NCBI RefSeq assembly: GCF_017086365.1 | Contig: NZ_CP070969.1 | Location: 2,604,001 to 2,668,000, forward strand | Reading direction: 5' to 3' | From: Paenibacillus tianjinensis | GTDB lineage: Bacteria; Bacillota; Bacilli; Paenibacillales; Paenibacillaceae | DNA length: 64,000 bases | In this document: positions 8,908-16,980 of the stretch, one piece after another | How positions within the stretch are numbered: the stretch's first letter is position 1 | Layout of the letters: each line of letters starts with the position of its first letter | Program-made: the position numbers and the translations under genes | Notes under the pieces: model-generated | Database searches by the model: none | Told to the model about the DNA's origin: nothing | Seen by the model: only the letters and a program-made list of their open reading frames with translations

Positions 8908-9040
8908 GAATGCTCATTTGTTTCGATAAACCTGAGCGCCTTTGTAAATAGTTGTAACTTGTACAATTAAAAATCGTTTTCTAGCTATTCCAGTCCTGTA
9001 ATTGCACTTTGTACAATTAGAATAAGAGATAGGAGGGAAT

Positions 9041-9133
9041 ATGGTGATTTTGCTGGATTTTAAGTGTATGAAGTGCAATAAAAGCTTAATAAGACGCAAA
9101 TTTTCCGAAAATAACTGTACGAAATGCAGTTAG
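9041..9133 (+). CDS. Tiny CxxC...CxxC zinc-ribbon peptide (30 aa)
   Basis: ATG 9041 is preceded by AGGAGGG (9031-9037), a strong but closely spaced ribosome binding site; a GTG at the next codon would have better spacing. The peptide has CMKC (Cys 9 and 12) and CTKC (Cys 26 and 29) separated by a basic 13-residue linker. That is the arrangement of a minimal zinc ribbon. It has no signal peptide. It lies on the opposite strand from both flanking thi operons, so it would be transcribed alone. I do not recognise a family. It could be a genuine small metal-binding protein or the start of a decayed longer gene. Confidence 0.5.
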   Translation: MVILLDFKCMKCNKSLIRRKFSENNCTKCS

Positions 9134-9152
9134 CGAAGGAGATGCCGTCAAA

Positions 9153-9278
9153 CCACAAATCCACAAATCTGCAAATCCGCAAATCCACAAATCCGTAAAT
9201 CTGCAAACCCACATATCCCCAAATCTAATAATCTATAATCTATAATCTACTAATCTATAAGTCTACAAATCTACGAAA
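9153..9278. repeat. 8-bp minisatellite (CYRCAAAT-like)
   Basis: About sixteen consecutive units, mostly 8 bp and two of 7 bp, vary around CCACAAAT, CTGCAAAT, CCGCAAAT, then CTATAAT and CTACAAAT. The array runs into the 3' end of thiY, so its last codons (VDL and stop) are spelled by repeat units. Such arrays can expand or contract by slippage. Confidence 0.8.
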
Positions 9279-10321
9279 GCCCCGCTGCTCCCGGTCTCTC
9301 CCGTCAGCAGCCCGTTTTCGGCCAGCCAGTCCGCAACCTTGCTCCAGAATTCCGGGTCCTGATACCCGAAGGGACGGGTACCTGCATCCATCAGCGGCAG
9401 CAGAATTCTGAGACTTTGCCGCTCGATCTCCGGATCGAGCGGAGCCGTGCTGTCCTCATGGGCCAGCAGGATATCCAGCGCCTTTTCCGGTTGATCCTGC
9501 ACAAACTGCTGCCCCTTGCGGGCTGCATTCATGAATTTGCTGAAATATTCCTGTGAATCCTTGAGACCCTGCTCACTTGCAACCAGCACAAGCTCATAAT
9601 AGTCGGGCACGCCATACTTAGTCGGGTCGATGGAGACGACGGGATGCTTCTCTTTGTCTAAAATCAGCTGCTCATGATTAATGAAACCGCCAATGATTCC
9701 GTCAACCCGTCCCGTACTAATAGCGGGAATCAGATCGAAACCCACATCGATCATATTCAGCTTTTGCGGATCGCCGCCGTCATGTTTGACCATCGTCCGG
9801 AGCATGGCTTCATAGAGCGGAATGGAGGAGTAACCGGCTGTTTTACCGGAGAGATCCTTAGGGCTTACGATACCGCTGTCCGCCGGAACAAGCAGATGAT
9901 TCAGCGGATGCCTTACGAGTGCAGCGATCGATTTCACGGGAATCTGTTCCGCACGTGCCATCAGCATCTGGGGCTGATAGCTGAGTGCCAGATCTACTTT
10001 ACCTGCAGCAACCAGCTTCAGGGCGTCATTGCTGTCTGCCGGCATCTGAATCTCTACATCCAGCCCTTCCTCGGCAAAATATCCGTTCTGCTGCGCAGCA
10101 TAGAGAAAGGTATGGACCGCATTTGGATACCAGTCCAGCATAACCTTCAACTTATGCGGCTGCCCGCCGCCACTTTCGGGAACAGCAGACGGCGCGGAAT
10201 CAGCAGAGTCAGAACCGCTGCAGCCGCTGACTGCAGTGAGCAGAATGATCAGCAAGAACATAGGAGTATAACGGTGCAGGATACTTTTTCGTGAATGCTT
10301 AGGACTTAAGGAGTTGCTCAT
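9263..10321 (-). CDS. thiY: ABC substrate-binding lipoprotein for thiamine pyrimidine precursor (ThiY-like)
   Basis: The 352-aa protein has an N-terminal lipobox (TAVSGC, Cys about residue 34) and an NMT1/THI5-type domain. The segment DWYPNAVHTFLYAAQQNGYF is the THI5 hallmark region, and GYSSIPLYEAM and GFDLIPAISTGRVDG follow. Family members bind formylaminopyrimidine or HMP-like precursors. It is the last gene of thiZ-thiX-thiY and overlaps thiX by 4 bp. The TPP riboswitch upstream of the operon supports a thiamine role. Its exact ligand is inferred. Confidence 0.88.
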   Translation of the reverse strand: MSNSLSPKHSRKSILHRYTPMFLLIILLTAVSGCSGSDSADSAPSAVPESGGGQPHKLKVMLDWYPNAVHTFLYAAQQNGYFAEEGLDVEIQMPADSNDALKLVAAGKVDLALSYQPQMLMARAEQIPVKSIAALVRHPLNHLLVPADSGIVSPKDLSGKTAGYSSIPLYEAMLRTMVKHDGGDPQKLNMIDVGFDLIPAISTGRVDGIIGGFINHEQLILDKEKHPVVSIDPTKYGVPDYYELVLVASEQGLKDSQEYFSKFMNAARKGQQFVQDQPEKALDILLAHEDSTAPLDPEIERQSLRILLPLMDAGTRPFGYQDPEFWSKVADWLAENGLLTGETGSSGAFVDL

Positions 10322-11094
10322 CGGTGGAAGCCTCTTTTCTTCAACAATATTTTTTCAATGACAATAATACATAGAAACAGCACGATTCCGAGAACAGAGA
10401 GCAGGCAGACTGCGGCGAACATTTCAGCGCTCTGCAGGTTGCCGGCCATACGCCGGCTGTAATAGCCAAGGCCCATGCTGCCTCCAAGCCATTCGCCGAT
10501 TGTGGCGCCAATGACACAGTAGACGATGGATAGCTTAAGCCCGGAGAAGAATGCAGGCATAGCCAGCGGGATTTGTATCTTGACTAGCAGCTGGCGGCGG
10601 TTCGCACCGAGTGTAAGCAGCAGCTCCCGGTATTGCTCACCGCTTTTATGCAGGCCATCGTATGTACCGACAACGACCGGAAAGAAAGCTGTTAAGAAGA
10701 CGACCGCCACCTTGCCACCGAGTGTGTAGCCGAACCACATAATAAAAATAGGTGAAAGGGCGATCAGCGGAATCGTCTGGCTGACAATAAGCAAAGGATA
10801 AACCGCTTTTGCCAACGGCCGGGACAGGTGCATCGAGATTCCAAGCAGAGTTCCGCAGACCACAGATGCTGCGAATCCAAGCAGCGTTTCCTGGAGTGTT
10901 ACCGGCAAATGCAGACCGAACAGCAGGGAGCGCTGCTCCACTAGCGCGGTCCAGACCGAGGACGGGGCAGGAAGGATGAAGGGAGGGAAATGGCCCAAAC
11001 GCACGGCCGCTTCCCAGACCAGGAGCACCAATAGGACTAGCAGGGCGGCAGGGCCATAATTCCTGAGCAGCCTGTTAATGGTGGACACTCTCAT
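10318..11094 (-). CDS. thiX: ABC transporter permease, thiamine precursor (ThiX-like)
   Basis: The 258-aa inner-membrane protein has six predicted hydrophobic segments and the SsuC/TauC-type permease fold. The EAA-type cytoplasmic loop is seen as [27 protein letters not shown]. It sits between the ATPase and binding-protein genes with overlaps at both ends (20 bp with thiZ, 4 bp with thiY), so the three are translated as a unit. SsuC-type permeases also serve sulfonates; the riboswitch and the ThiY partner decide the assignment here. Confidence 0.87.
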   Translation of the reverse strand: MRVSTINRLLRNYGPAALLVLLVLLVWEAAVRLGHFPPFILPAPSSVWTALVEQRSLLFGLHLPVTLQETLLGFAASVVCGTLLGISMHLSRPLAKAVYPLLIVSQTIPLIALSPIFIMWFGYTLGGKVAVVFLTAFFPVVVGTYDGLHKSGEQYRELLLTLGANRRQLLVKIQIPLAMPAFFSGLKLSIVYCVIGATIGEWLGGSMGLGYYSRRMAGNLQSAEMFAAVCLLSVLGIVLFLCIIVIEKILLKKRGFHR

Positions 11095-11845
11095 GCAGTC
11101 TCCGCTCCAGTTCTTCCCGCAGGACTATGAACTGCGGTTGATAGTTTAGTTGATAATGTCTGGGTCTCGGCAGATCAACGGTCATTTCGTGCAGTCCTTC
11201 ACCGCTGCCGCCAGACATCAGATAGATCCGGTCGCTAAGCAGCAGCGCTTCTTCCAGATCGTGCGTGATGAACAGCACGGTTTTACCAAGCCCGCCCCAC
11301 AGCTCCAGCAGCCAGCGGTGCAGCTCGCGTTTGGTGATGGCATCCAAAGCGCCAAAGGGCTCATCCAGCAGCAGCAGGTCATTTCCTGCGGCCAGTGTCC
11401 GCAGCAGCGCAACCCGCTGCCGCATTCCGCCGGACAGCTCCTGCGGGTAGGCCGCTTCCGTACCGGCGAGGCCGAAGCGGTGCAGCAGACCGCGGATCTG
11501 CTGCACCGCATCCTCTTTGCTGCTGTTTCGCCTCAGCTCCCAGGGAAGCAGACAATTGTCCAAAACTGTTCTCCAGGGCAGCAGCAGATCCTGCTGCGGC
11601 ATATAGCCGATCTTACCCAGGCGCGTAGCGGCGTTTAAGGGCGGCAGGCCGCTGATCCGGATATCTCCGGCTGCGGGTTCCAGCAGGCCGGCGATGATTT
11701 TGAACAGGGTGCTTTTGCCGCAGCCGCTCGCGCCGACTACCGAGATGAACTCCCCCTGATATACTTCCATAGAGAGCTTTGAGAATATCGGCTGGCCATG
11801 GGCAGCGGCAAAAGAAAATTGAAGATCAGTAATGGAGAGCAGCAC
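11075..11845 (-). CDS. thiZ: ABC transporter ATPase, thiamine precursor (ThiZ-like)
   Basis: The 256-aa ATPase has Walker [12 protein letters not shown], a Q-loop [11 protein letters not shown], signature [15 protein letters not shown] and Walker [13 protein letters not shown] with [13 protein letters not shown], which is typical of the nitrate/sulfonate/thiamine-precursor subfamily. It is the first gene after the TPP riboswitch and its terminator. No tenA or ylmB gene is linked, unlike the classical thiXYZ loci that process formylaminopyrimidine. Confidence 0.88.
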   Translation of the reverse strand: MLLSITDLQFSFAAAHGQPIFSKLSMEVYQGEFISVVGASGCGKSTLFKIIAGLLEPAAGDIRISGLPPLNAATRLGKIGYMPQQDLLLPWRTVLDNCLLPWELRRNSSKEDAVQQIRGLLHRFGLAGTEAAYPQELSGGMRQRVALLRTLAAGNDLLLLDEPFGALDAITKRELHRWLLELWGGLGKTVLFITHDLEEALLLSDRIYLMSGGSGEGLHEMTVDLPRPRHYQLNYQPQFIVLREELERRLHESVHH

Positions 11846-11889
11846 TGCTTGTATACCTCCTTAAATTACGAAGTGCAGTAAACGCAAGA

Positions 11890-11924
11890 AGACCCATACA
11901 TTTCCGGAGGAAATGTATGGGTCT
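11890..11924 (-). terminator. Riboswitch-controlled terminator in thiZXY leader
   Basis: A perfect 16-bp stem (AGACCCATACATTTCC with its complement) and a 3-nt loop is followed on the minus strand by TCTTGCGTTT. It sits between the TPP aptamer and thiZ, 45 bp before the start codon. That is the expected place for an expression platform that stops transcription when TPP is bound. The T-tract is imperfect. Confidence 0.75.
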
Positions 11925-11973
11925 GAAAGTTTCAAATCGTTGGCAGGGATAACGCAACGCTGATCATTTCTGC

Positions 11974-12060
11974 TCCACTTCCCTCCGCTGGTATGATCCA
12001 GATCAGGTTCCAAGGGTCCGGAGCATAAACTCCGTCTCAGTCGGCCGACTCCCCTAGTGA
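11974..12060 (-). ncRNA. TPP riboswitch aptamer (THI element)
   Basis: Read on the minus strand, the sequence contains the conserved blocks CTAGGGG, CTGAGA, ACCCTTGGAACCTGATCTGG and ATCATACCAGCGGAGGGAAGTG. These are the J3-2/P2-P3 and P4-P5 elements of the THI box. CACT at the 5' edge pairs with AGTG at the 3' edge to close P1. It is followed by the terminator hairpin and then thiZ-thiX-thiY, so TPP should switch the importer off. Confidence 0.95.
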
Positions 12061-12135
12061 AAAAACAGGTCAATATTCAATTCGTAATTGCTAATTAATA
12101 TACCATAACTTAGCGGATTGTAAAGATAGTCTTCC

Positions 12136-12762
12136 TTAAAGCGGTTGAAGACCGCCCACGAACAACGCCAGGATTCCCGCTGTAATTTGCTCTTTGGTAG
12201 AGCCGTATTGCTTTTGTTGAAAAAGATACAAATCGGGGCTGAGCACGGCAATCAGTGCTGTTGCGGTGAACTGGGGATCAATTGCAGGGATCTCACCGGA
12301 AGCAGCGGCACGCCTTAACAGCTCCTTCAGAAAATCGTTCAGCCGCCGGAAGAAAGGATGCTCAAACTGGGTAAGCTGTTTTTTACCGGTGAACTCCGAT
12401 TTGATCAGCTGAAGCAGCTCAGCATGCTGCTCAATGAAATCGACAATCCGGCCTATGCTGCTCCTTAAGTGGCCAAGTGCATCAGAACCGGATTCCGGGA
12501 ACGCTAGCTCATGCTCCAGGCCGGTCAGAAACCGCTCCGTACTGTCCCGCAGCAGCATAGAACAAATTTCACCTTTGTCCGAAAAACGGCGGTAGAGGGA
12601 GCCTTGCCCGATGCCAGCCCGCTTGGCGATGGCGTGCATGCTGACGGCTTCCAGACCGCTGGCTATAAACAGCTCCCGTGCTGCCTCCAGGATACGCTGG
12701 ACATAAGGATCTTGACTATTTTTTTCCGTGTTTGAAACGGGATTCGGATCTAAAGGTTTCAT
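12136..12762 (-). CDS. TetR-family repressor
   Basis: The 208-aa protein has a TetR helix-turn-helix at about residues 22-66 (RILEAARELFIASGLEAVSMHAIAKRAGIGQGSLYRRFSDKGE) shown here only by its ends: it begins RILEAARELF and ends YRRFSDKGE. A helical ligand-binding domain follows. It is divergent from an MFS exporter gene, and two identical 14-bp palindromes lie in the shared intergenic region, so it probably represses the exporter and itself. The inducer is unknown. Confidence 0.88.
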   Translation of the reverse strand: MKPLDPNPVSNTEKNSQDPYVQRILEAARELFIASGLEAVSMHAIAKRAGIGQGSLYRRFSDKGEICSMLLRDSTERFLTGLEHELAFPESGSDALGHLRSSIGRIVDFIEQHAELLQLIKSEFTGKKQLTQFEHPFFRRLNDFLKELLRRAAASGEIPAIDPQFTATALIAVLSPDLYLFQQKQYGSTKEQITAGILALFVGGLQPL

Positions 12763-12813
12763 AATCTTTCCTTTCAGGGAACACTAATTTATTTGTAGTG
12801 CCGAAAGATTCAT

Positions 12814-12869
12814 TTGACACAGCGGACAATTGTCCGTAGACTAATTGTGGATCAACGGACAATTGTCCG
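12814..12869. promoter_or_regulatory. MFS promoter with two perfect TetR operators
   Basis: TTGACA at 12814-12819 and TAGACT at 12837-12842 are 17 bp apart. The palindrome CGGACAATTGTCCG occurs at 12823-12836, filling the promoter spacer, and again at 12856-12869 just downstream of the expected transcription start. The two centres are 33 bp apart, about three helical turns, so two repressor dimers would sit on one DNA face. Confidence 0.85.
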
Positions 12870-12944
12870 CTTAGCAATTATATAGATAAAGCTGTGCCGC
12901 GGTCAATGATCTCGCCGCAGCACAACATTAGGAGGAGAAGAAGC

Positions 12945-14459
12945 ATGGAAGGTGCACTAAAGCAGGATGCTGAGTTTCGGTTAACCAGTATTCTGGTTCC
13001 GCTGCTGGCCATTATAGCCGGTGTTTTTATGGTTGTACTCGACAGTACAGCGATGAATGTGGCGCTGTCCACCCTGGTTAAGGATTTTCATACGAATTTA
13101 ACGACGCTGCAATGGATCGTGACCGGGTATATGCTGGCACAGGCTTCGGTCATCCCGCTTTCGGGCTGGTTGTCCGACCGTTTCGGGGCCAAAACTGTTT
13201 TTTTGACGGCAGTGGTTGTATTTACGATAGGATCGATTCTGTGTGCAACCCCCAGCAGTGCGGAATGGCTGATTGCCTTCCGGGTGCTGCAGGGACTCGG
13301 CGGGGGCTGTGTTCTCCCGGTGGGGATGGCTTATGTATACAGACTGGCTCCGAAGAGCAAAGTAGGCATTGTAATGGGGATTATGGGGATTCCGGTGCTG
13401 TTCGCTCCGGCAATCGGGCCTGTATTGTCCGGCTGGCTGGTGCAGTATCATTCCTGGCGCTGGATCTTTCTGATTAATATTCCGATCGGCATCATCTGCG
13501 TGCTGATCGGCCTGCGGAAGCTGCCGAATTCGCAGCGCGGGCAAGTTCCTGGCATGGATAAGCTGGGGATGCTGCTTGGACCGCTGGCGTTTGCTTCACT
13601 GACTTACGGGGTCAGCCAAGGTGCTGAGAGCTGGACTTCAGACAAAACCCTCATCGGCTTGGCGCTGGGTGCGGTGGCTCTGATTGCTTTTGTAATTACG
13701 GAGCTGCGCTCGACAACTCCGCTGCTGGAGCTGCGCATTCTTCGCTCCATTGATTTCAGTACAGGGATTCTTGTCCAGTGGATTGCCCAATTCGGTCTGT
13801 ACGGGGCATTGTTTCTGCTTCCGCAATTTCTGCAGCAGGCCCGGGGCTTCGGCGCTTTTGACACAGGACTGACCTTGCTCCCCCAGGCGATTGCTTCAGG
13901 TCTAATGATGCCTATTGCCGGGATTTTATTTGATAAAATCGGGGTACGATGGCTGGTGGTCTGCGGACTCACTCTAGTGTCAGGTGCGCTGTTCCAATAT
14001 TCCCATGTAGATCTGACTACACAGCGCCATGATCTGATAATTCCGCTGATCATGTGCGGTGCCGGAATGGGCATGATGATGATGCCGATGAATACCCATC
14101 TGCTGAACAAAGCCCCGAGCCAGCTCGTTAACCGGGTGACGTCACTGACCAATTCGATGCAGCAGGTCATCAATTCACTGGCCGTATCCACTCTGGTCAC
14201 CATTCTTACCTCCAGGGCAGCATCGCGCGGAGCTGAAATGAAGGCTGCCGCCGCGGCTTCGGGAGTTGACGCTGCCTCTGCCTCACCGGAAATGCTGAAG
14301 CAGGCTACACAGAAGGTACACGCCCAGGGATTTGCCGATACGTTCCACATTATGATTTATGTCGCGCTTGGCGGTGCAGTACTTGGTCTACTGCTGCGCA
14401 GAGGGCGTAAAAGCGCAGAAGGTGAAAGTAAGCGGCAACCTGAAATCATGCACGGATAA
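12945..14459 (+). CDS. MFS drug:H+ antiporter, DHA2 (EmrB/QacA) family
   Basis: The 504-aa protein has about 14 hydrophobic helices. Family motifs are LDSTAMNVAL in helix 1 (motif D1), GWLSDRFGAKTVF after helix 2 (motif A) and the antiporter motif C region PAIGPVLSGWLV in helix 5. ATG 12945 follows AGGAGGAG; an upstream in-frame extension from 12894 lacks a ribosome binding site. It faces a TetR gene and is followed by a strong terminator. It likely exports a toxic organic compound that is also the TetR ligand. Confidence 0.9.
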   Translation: MEGALKQDAEFRLTSILVPLLAIIAGVFMVVLDSTAMNVALSTLVKDFHTNLTTLQWIVTGYMLAQASVIPLSGWLSDRFGAKTVFLTAVVVFTIGSILCATPSSAEWLIAFRVLQGLGGGCVLPVGMAYVYRLAPKSKVGIVMGIMGIPVLFAPAIGPVLSGWLVQYHSWRWIFLINIPIGIICVLIGLRKLPNSQRGQVPGMDKLGMLLGPLAFASLTYGVSQGAESWTSDKTLIGLALGAVALIAFVITELRSTTPLLELRILRSIDFSTGILVQWIAQFGLYGALFLLPQFLQQARGFGAFDTGLTLLPQAIASGLMMPIAGILFDKIGVRWLVVCGLTLVSGALFQYSHVDLTTQRHDLIIPLIMCGAGMGMMMMPMNTHLLNKAPSQLVNRVTSLTNSMQQVINSLAVSTLVTILTSRAASRGAEMKAAAAASGVDAASASPEMLKQATQKVHAQGFADTFHIMIYVALGGAVLGLLLRRGRKSAEGESKRQPEIMHG

Positions 14460-14480
14460 AAGAAAATGGTTTGCCGAATG

Positions 14481-14518
14481 TCCCCGCTGCACCAGTTTGG
14501 TGCGGCGGGGATTTTTTT
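14481..14518 (+). terminator. Intrinsic terminator after MFS gene
   Basis: TCCCCGCTGCACC pairs with GGTGCGGCGGGGA (13 bp, one G-T) around AGTTT and is followed by seven T residues. Confidence 0.9.
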
Positions 14519-14619
14519 GTCATCTGCTGCGAAATGCGAGGAAAAAATTCCGTTTATTTGGGCATGATAACTTCATTCTATGTGAAAGAAACTATTTAGA
14601 GCTGAAGGAGGAATAGTCG

Positions 14620-15459
14620 ATGAAAAAATGGAGCCTGACGACGCTGTTACTGCTTAGCGTGCTTTTGACAGCATGCGGAAACAATACGAACAATGCAAAC
14701 GGCGGAGGGACTGCAGGCAATGGAGGCACGGAAGCAACGGCTGCGCCGGCCGGGCAGAACAGTCTTGAAGCAGTAAAAGCGGCCGGAAAGCTGCGGATCG
14801 GGACAGAGGGGACATACTCTCCCTTTACGTATCATGATGCAAACGGGACACTCACCGGTTTTGACGTAGATATTGCCAAAGAGATAGCCAAACGCCTTGG
14901 GGTGGAAGCGGAATTTATTGAAACCCAGTGGGACGGCCTGTTTGCCGGAATGGATGCGAAGCGGTTCGACACCATTTTTAACGAGGTCTCGATCACCGAG
15001 GAGCGCAAAGTGAAATACGACTTCTCCGATCCATATGTAGTCTCCAAAGCAGTGCTGATCGTGGATCGGGACAATGATGAAATTAAGAAATTCTCTGATC
15101 TCAAAGGCAAAAAAGCCGGCCAGTCGCTGACCAGTAATCTGTCAGACATTGCGCGTGAGAACGGTGCGGAGATTGTTGCAGTGGAGGGCTTCAATCAGGC
15201 GATTGACCTGTTGGTTTCCGGCCGGATTGATGCGACGATTAACGACGGTTTGTCCTTTCTGGATTTGAAGAAGCAGAAACCGGATGTAAAAATCAAGCAG
15301 GTGGATGAAATCGCAGAAGGCTCCCACAGCGGCGCTGTTTTCCTCAAAGGAAATGAGGAGCTGGTGCAGGCAGTGAATGAGGCGCTAACCGCAATGAAGG
15401 CAGATGGAACGTATCTAGGCATTTCCGAGAAATATTTTGGGGCAGACGTGTCTAAATAA
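14620..15459 (+). CDS. Polar amino acid (probably cystine) ABC binding lipoprotein
   Basis: The 279-aa protein has a lipoprotein signal (LLTAC, Cys about 19), a Gly/Asn/Thr-rich linker and an SBP_bac_3 domain. RIGTEGTYSPFTYHDANG, GFDVDIAKEIAKRLGV, ETQWDGLFAGMDAKRFD and the end EKYFGADVSK follow the TcyA (YckK) L-cystine-binding protein of Bacillus closely, as far as I can recall it. It opens a three-gene operon with permease and ATPase. A TcyA role is likely; another polar amino acid cannot be excluded. AAGGAGGA precedes the ATG. Confidence 0.82.
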   Translation: MKKWSLTTLLLLSVLLTACGNNTNNANGGGTAGNGGTEATAAPAGQNSLEAVKAAGKLRIGTEGTYSPFTYHDANGTLTGFDVDIAKEIAKRLGVEAEFIETQWDGLFAGMDAKRFDTIFNEVSITEERKVKYDFSDPYVVSKAVLIVDRDNDEIKKFSDLKGKKAGQSLTSNLSDIARENGAEIVAVEGFNQAIDLLVSGRIDATINDGLSFLDLKKQKPDVKIKQVDEIAEGSHSGAVFLKGNEELVQAVNEALTAMKADGTYLGISEKYFGADVSK

Positions 15460-15481
15460 TGGATGAAGGAGTTTCTTAGCG

Positions 15482-16150
15482 ATGGATGACCGCAAGCTGC
15501 AAATTTTCCTGGATTCGCTGCTGCCCCTGTTTAAGGCAGGCGTGGCTTATACTATCCCGCTGGCCCTGGTTTCATTTGCACTGGGGCTGCTGCTTGCGGT
15601 GGTTACAGCGCTCGTGCGGCTTTCATCCTGGAGGATTCCGCAGCTAATCGCCAGATTCTATGTGTGGGTCATCCGGGGGACTCCGCTTCTGGTACAGCTT
15701 TTTATTATCTTCTATGGCCTGCCGTCAGCTGGCATAGTGCTCGATCCATTTATCGCCGCAGTGATCGGTTTTACGCTCAGTGTCGGAGCCTATTCCTCCG
15801 AGGTTGTCCGCGCTGCCATACTATCGATACATAAAGGCCAATGGGAGGCTGCATTTTCAGTCGGAATGACCCGGGTGCAGGCGCTGCGCAGAATTATTCT
15901 GCCTCAGGCAGCGCGCGTGTCCGTTCCGCCGTTATCGAATTCTTTTATCAGTCTCGTAAAAGACACCTCGCTTGCGGCCAGCATTACCTATGTGGAAATG
16001 TTCAGGACAGCGCAGCAGATTACGGCAACGACCTACGAACCGCTGCTGCTCTACTGTGAAGCCGCGCTATTCTACCTGCTGTTCTGCTCAGTGCTGTCCG
16101 TACTGCAAAATAGGCTGGAGAGACGGTTTGACCGTTACTCGGCAAGATAA
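15482..16150 (+). CDS. Amino acid ABC transporter permease (TcyB-like)
   Basis: This 222-aa HisM/GlnP-type permease has about five membrane helices and the conserved PLLVQLFIIFYGLPSAG segment. The EAA loop is EAAFSVGMTRVQALRRIILPQA. AAGGAG lies upstream of the ATG, 22 bp after the binding-protein gene. It probably forms a homodimer, since no second permease gene is present. Confidence 0.87.
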   Translation: MDDRKLQIFLDSLLPLFKAGVAYTIPLALVSFALGLLLAVVTALVRLSSWRIPQLIARFYVWVIRGTPLLVQLFIIFYGLPSAGIVLDPFIAAVIGFTLSVGAYSSEVVRAAILSIHKGQWEAAFSVGMTRVQALRRIILPQAARVSVPPLSNSFISLVKDTSLAASITYVEMFRTAQQITATTYEPLLLYCEAALFYLLFCSVLSVLQNRLERRFDRYSAR

Positions 16151-16162
16151 GGAGGCGGCTTC

Positions 16163-16912
16163 GTGATTGAAATTCAAGACTTGCACAAATCCTTCGGACC
16201 GCTGCAGGTCCTGAAGGGTATTGATCTCCGTTTGGAGCACGGAAAGGTGCTGGTTATCATTGGCCCCTCGGGCTCCGGCAAAACCACGCTGCTCCGCTGC
16301 TTCAATCTGCTGGAGATCCCTGACCGGGGAACCCTGCAATTGGCCGGACTCCGGATCGATTTCACGGCTAATCGCCAAATTCCGCGGAAGACTGTACTCA
16401 GCCTGCGCCAAAAAACAGGCATGGTTTTTCAGTCATACAATCTGTTTCCGCATATGACCTCACTGGGCAATGTAATGGAGGGACAAGTTACGGTCCAGAA
16501 GCGTTCCAGAGAAGCTGCGAAAAAGCGGGGCTTAGAGCTTCTGGCGAAAGTAGGGCTGGCAGACAAGACGGAGTCCTATCCCCATCAGCTGTCCGGCGGC
16601 CAGCAGCAGCGGGTGGCTATTGCCAGGGCGATGGCGGTGGAGCCGGAGGTGCTGCTGTTCGATGAGCCGACCTCTGCGCTGGATCCCGAGCTGGTAGGTG
16701 AGGTGCTGAAGGTCATCCGGCAGCTGGCAGCTGAAGGAATGACCATGGTGATCGTAACGCATGAGATGAAGTTTGCCGCCGATGTTGCGGATACAATCAT
16801 CCTGATGGATCAGGGAGTGATTGTGGAGCAGGGTACTCCGCAGCAGGTACTCAGGCAGACAAAGAATCCGCGTGCCCTGCAGTTCCTGAACAGGCTCAGC
16901 GGGGAGGAGTAA
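16163..16912 (+). CDS. Amino acid ABC transporter ATPase (TcyC-like)
   Basis: The 249-aa ATPase of the GlnQ/TcyC type has Walker A GPSGSGKTTLLRC, Q-loop MVFQSYNLFPHMT, signature LSGGQQQRVAIARAMA and Walker B VLLFDEPTSALDPELV. It starts with GTG after AGGAGG, 12 bp downstream of the permease gene, and completes the importer operon, which ends in a strong hairpin. Confidence 0.88.
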   Translation: MIEIQDLHKSFGPLQVLKGIDLRLEHGKVLVIIGPSGSGKTTLLRCFNLLEIPDRGTLQLAGLRIDFTANRQIPRKTVLSLRQKTGMVFQSYNLFPHMTSLGNVMEGQVTVQKRSREAAKKRGLELLAKVGLADKTESYPHQLSGGQQQRVAIARAMAVEPEVLLFDEPTSALDPELVGEVLKVIRQLAAEGMTMVIVTHEMKFAADVADTIILMDQGVIVEQGTPQQVLRQTKNPRALQFLNRLSGEE

Positions 16913-16913
16913 A

Positions 16914-16950
16914 CATAAAGGCAGTCCGGGAGTTCCGGGCTGCCTTTATG
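16914..16950. terminator. Bidirectional terminator between importer operon and SLH gene
   Basis: A 16-bp stem starting CATAAAGGCAG and ending CTGCCTTTATG with a short loop lies between convergent genes; TTTAT and the complementary AAA tracts serve both strands. Confidence 0.75.
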
Positions 16951-16980
16951 CATGTGTATACAGTATTATAAGCTTCCTGA

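Larger units (their letters stand above)
8753..9262. other. Repeat-rich 510-bp gap between thiY and thiM
   Basis: Contents in order: the tandem thiM leader (8768-8907), two copies of TTGTACAATTA 50 bp apart (8959-8969 and 9009-9019, each containing the palindrome TTGTACAA), a 30-aa zinc-ribbon open reading frame (9041-9133) and an 8-bp minisatellite (from 9153). No riboswitch signature was found on either strand here. Confidence 0.7.

Noticed and set aside
8914..9099. 61-codon minus-strand frame between thiY and thiM
   Set aside because: No ribosome binding site, AT-rich composition and overlap with the better-supported zinc-ribbon frame on the other strand.
8753..9262. TPP riboswitch before thiM
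   Set aside because: The conserved CTGAGA and CCTGATCTGG blocks are absent on the minus strand here.
9153..9278. CRISPR-like short repeats
   Set aside because: Units are contiguous with no spacers, so this is a minisatellite.
13604..14350. 248-codon minus-strand frame antisense to the MFS gene
   Set aside because: The plus-strand frame has transporter motifs and a ribosome binding site; this is a high-GC third-position shadow.
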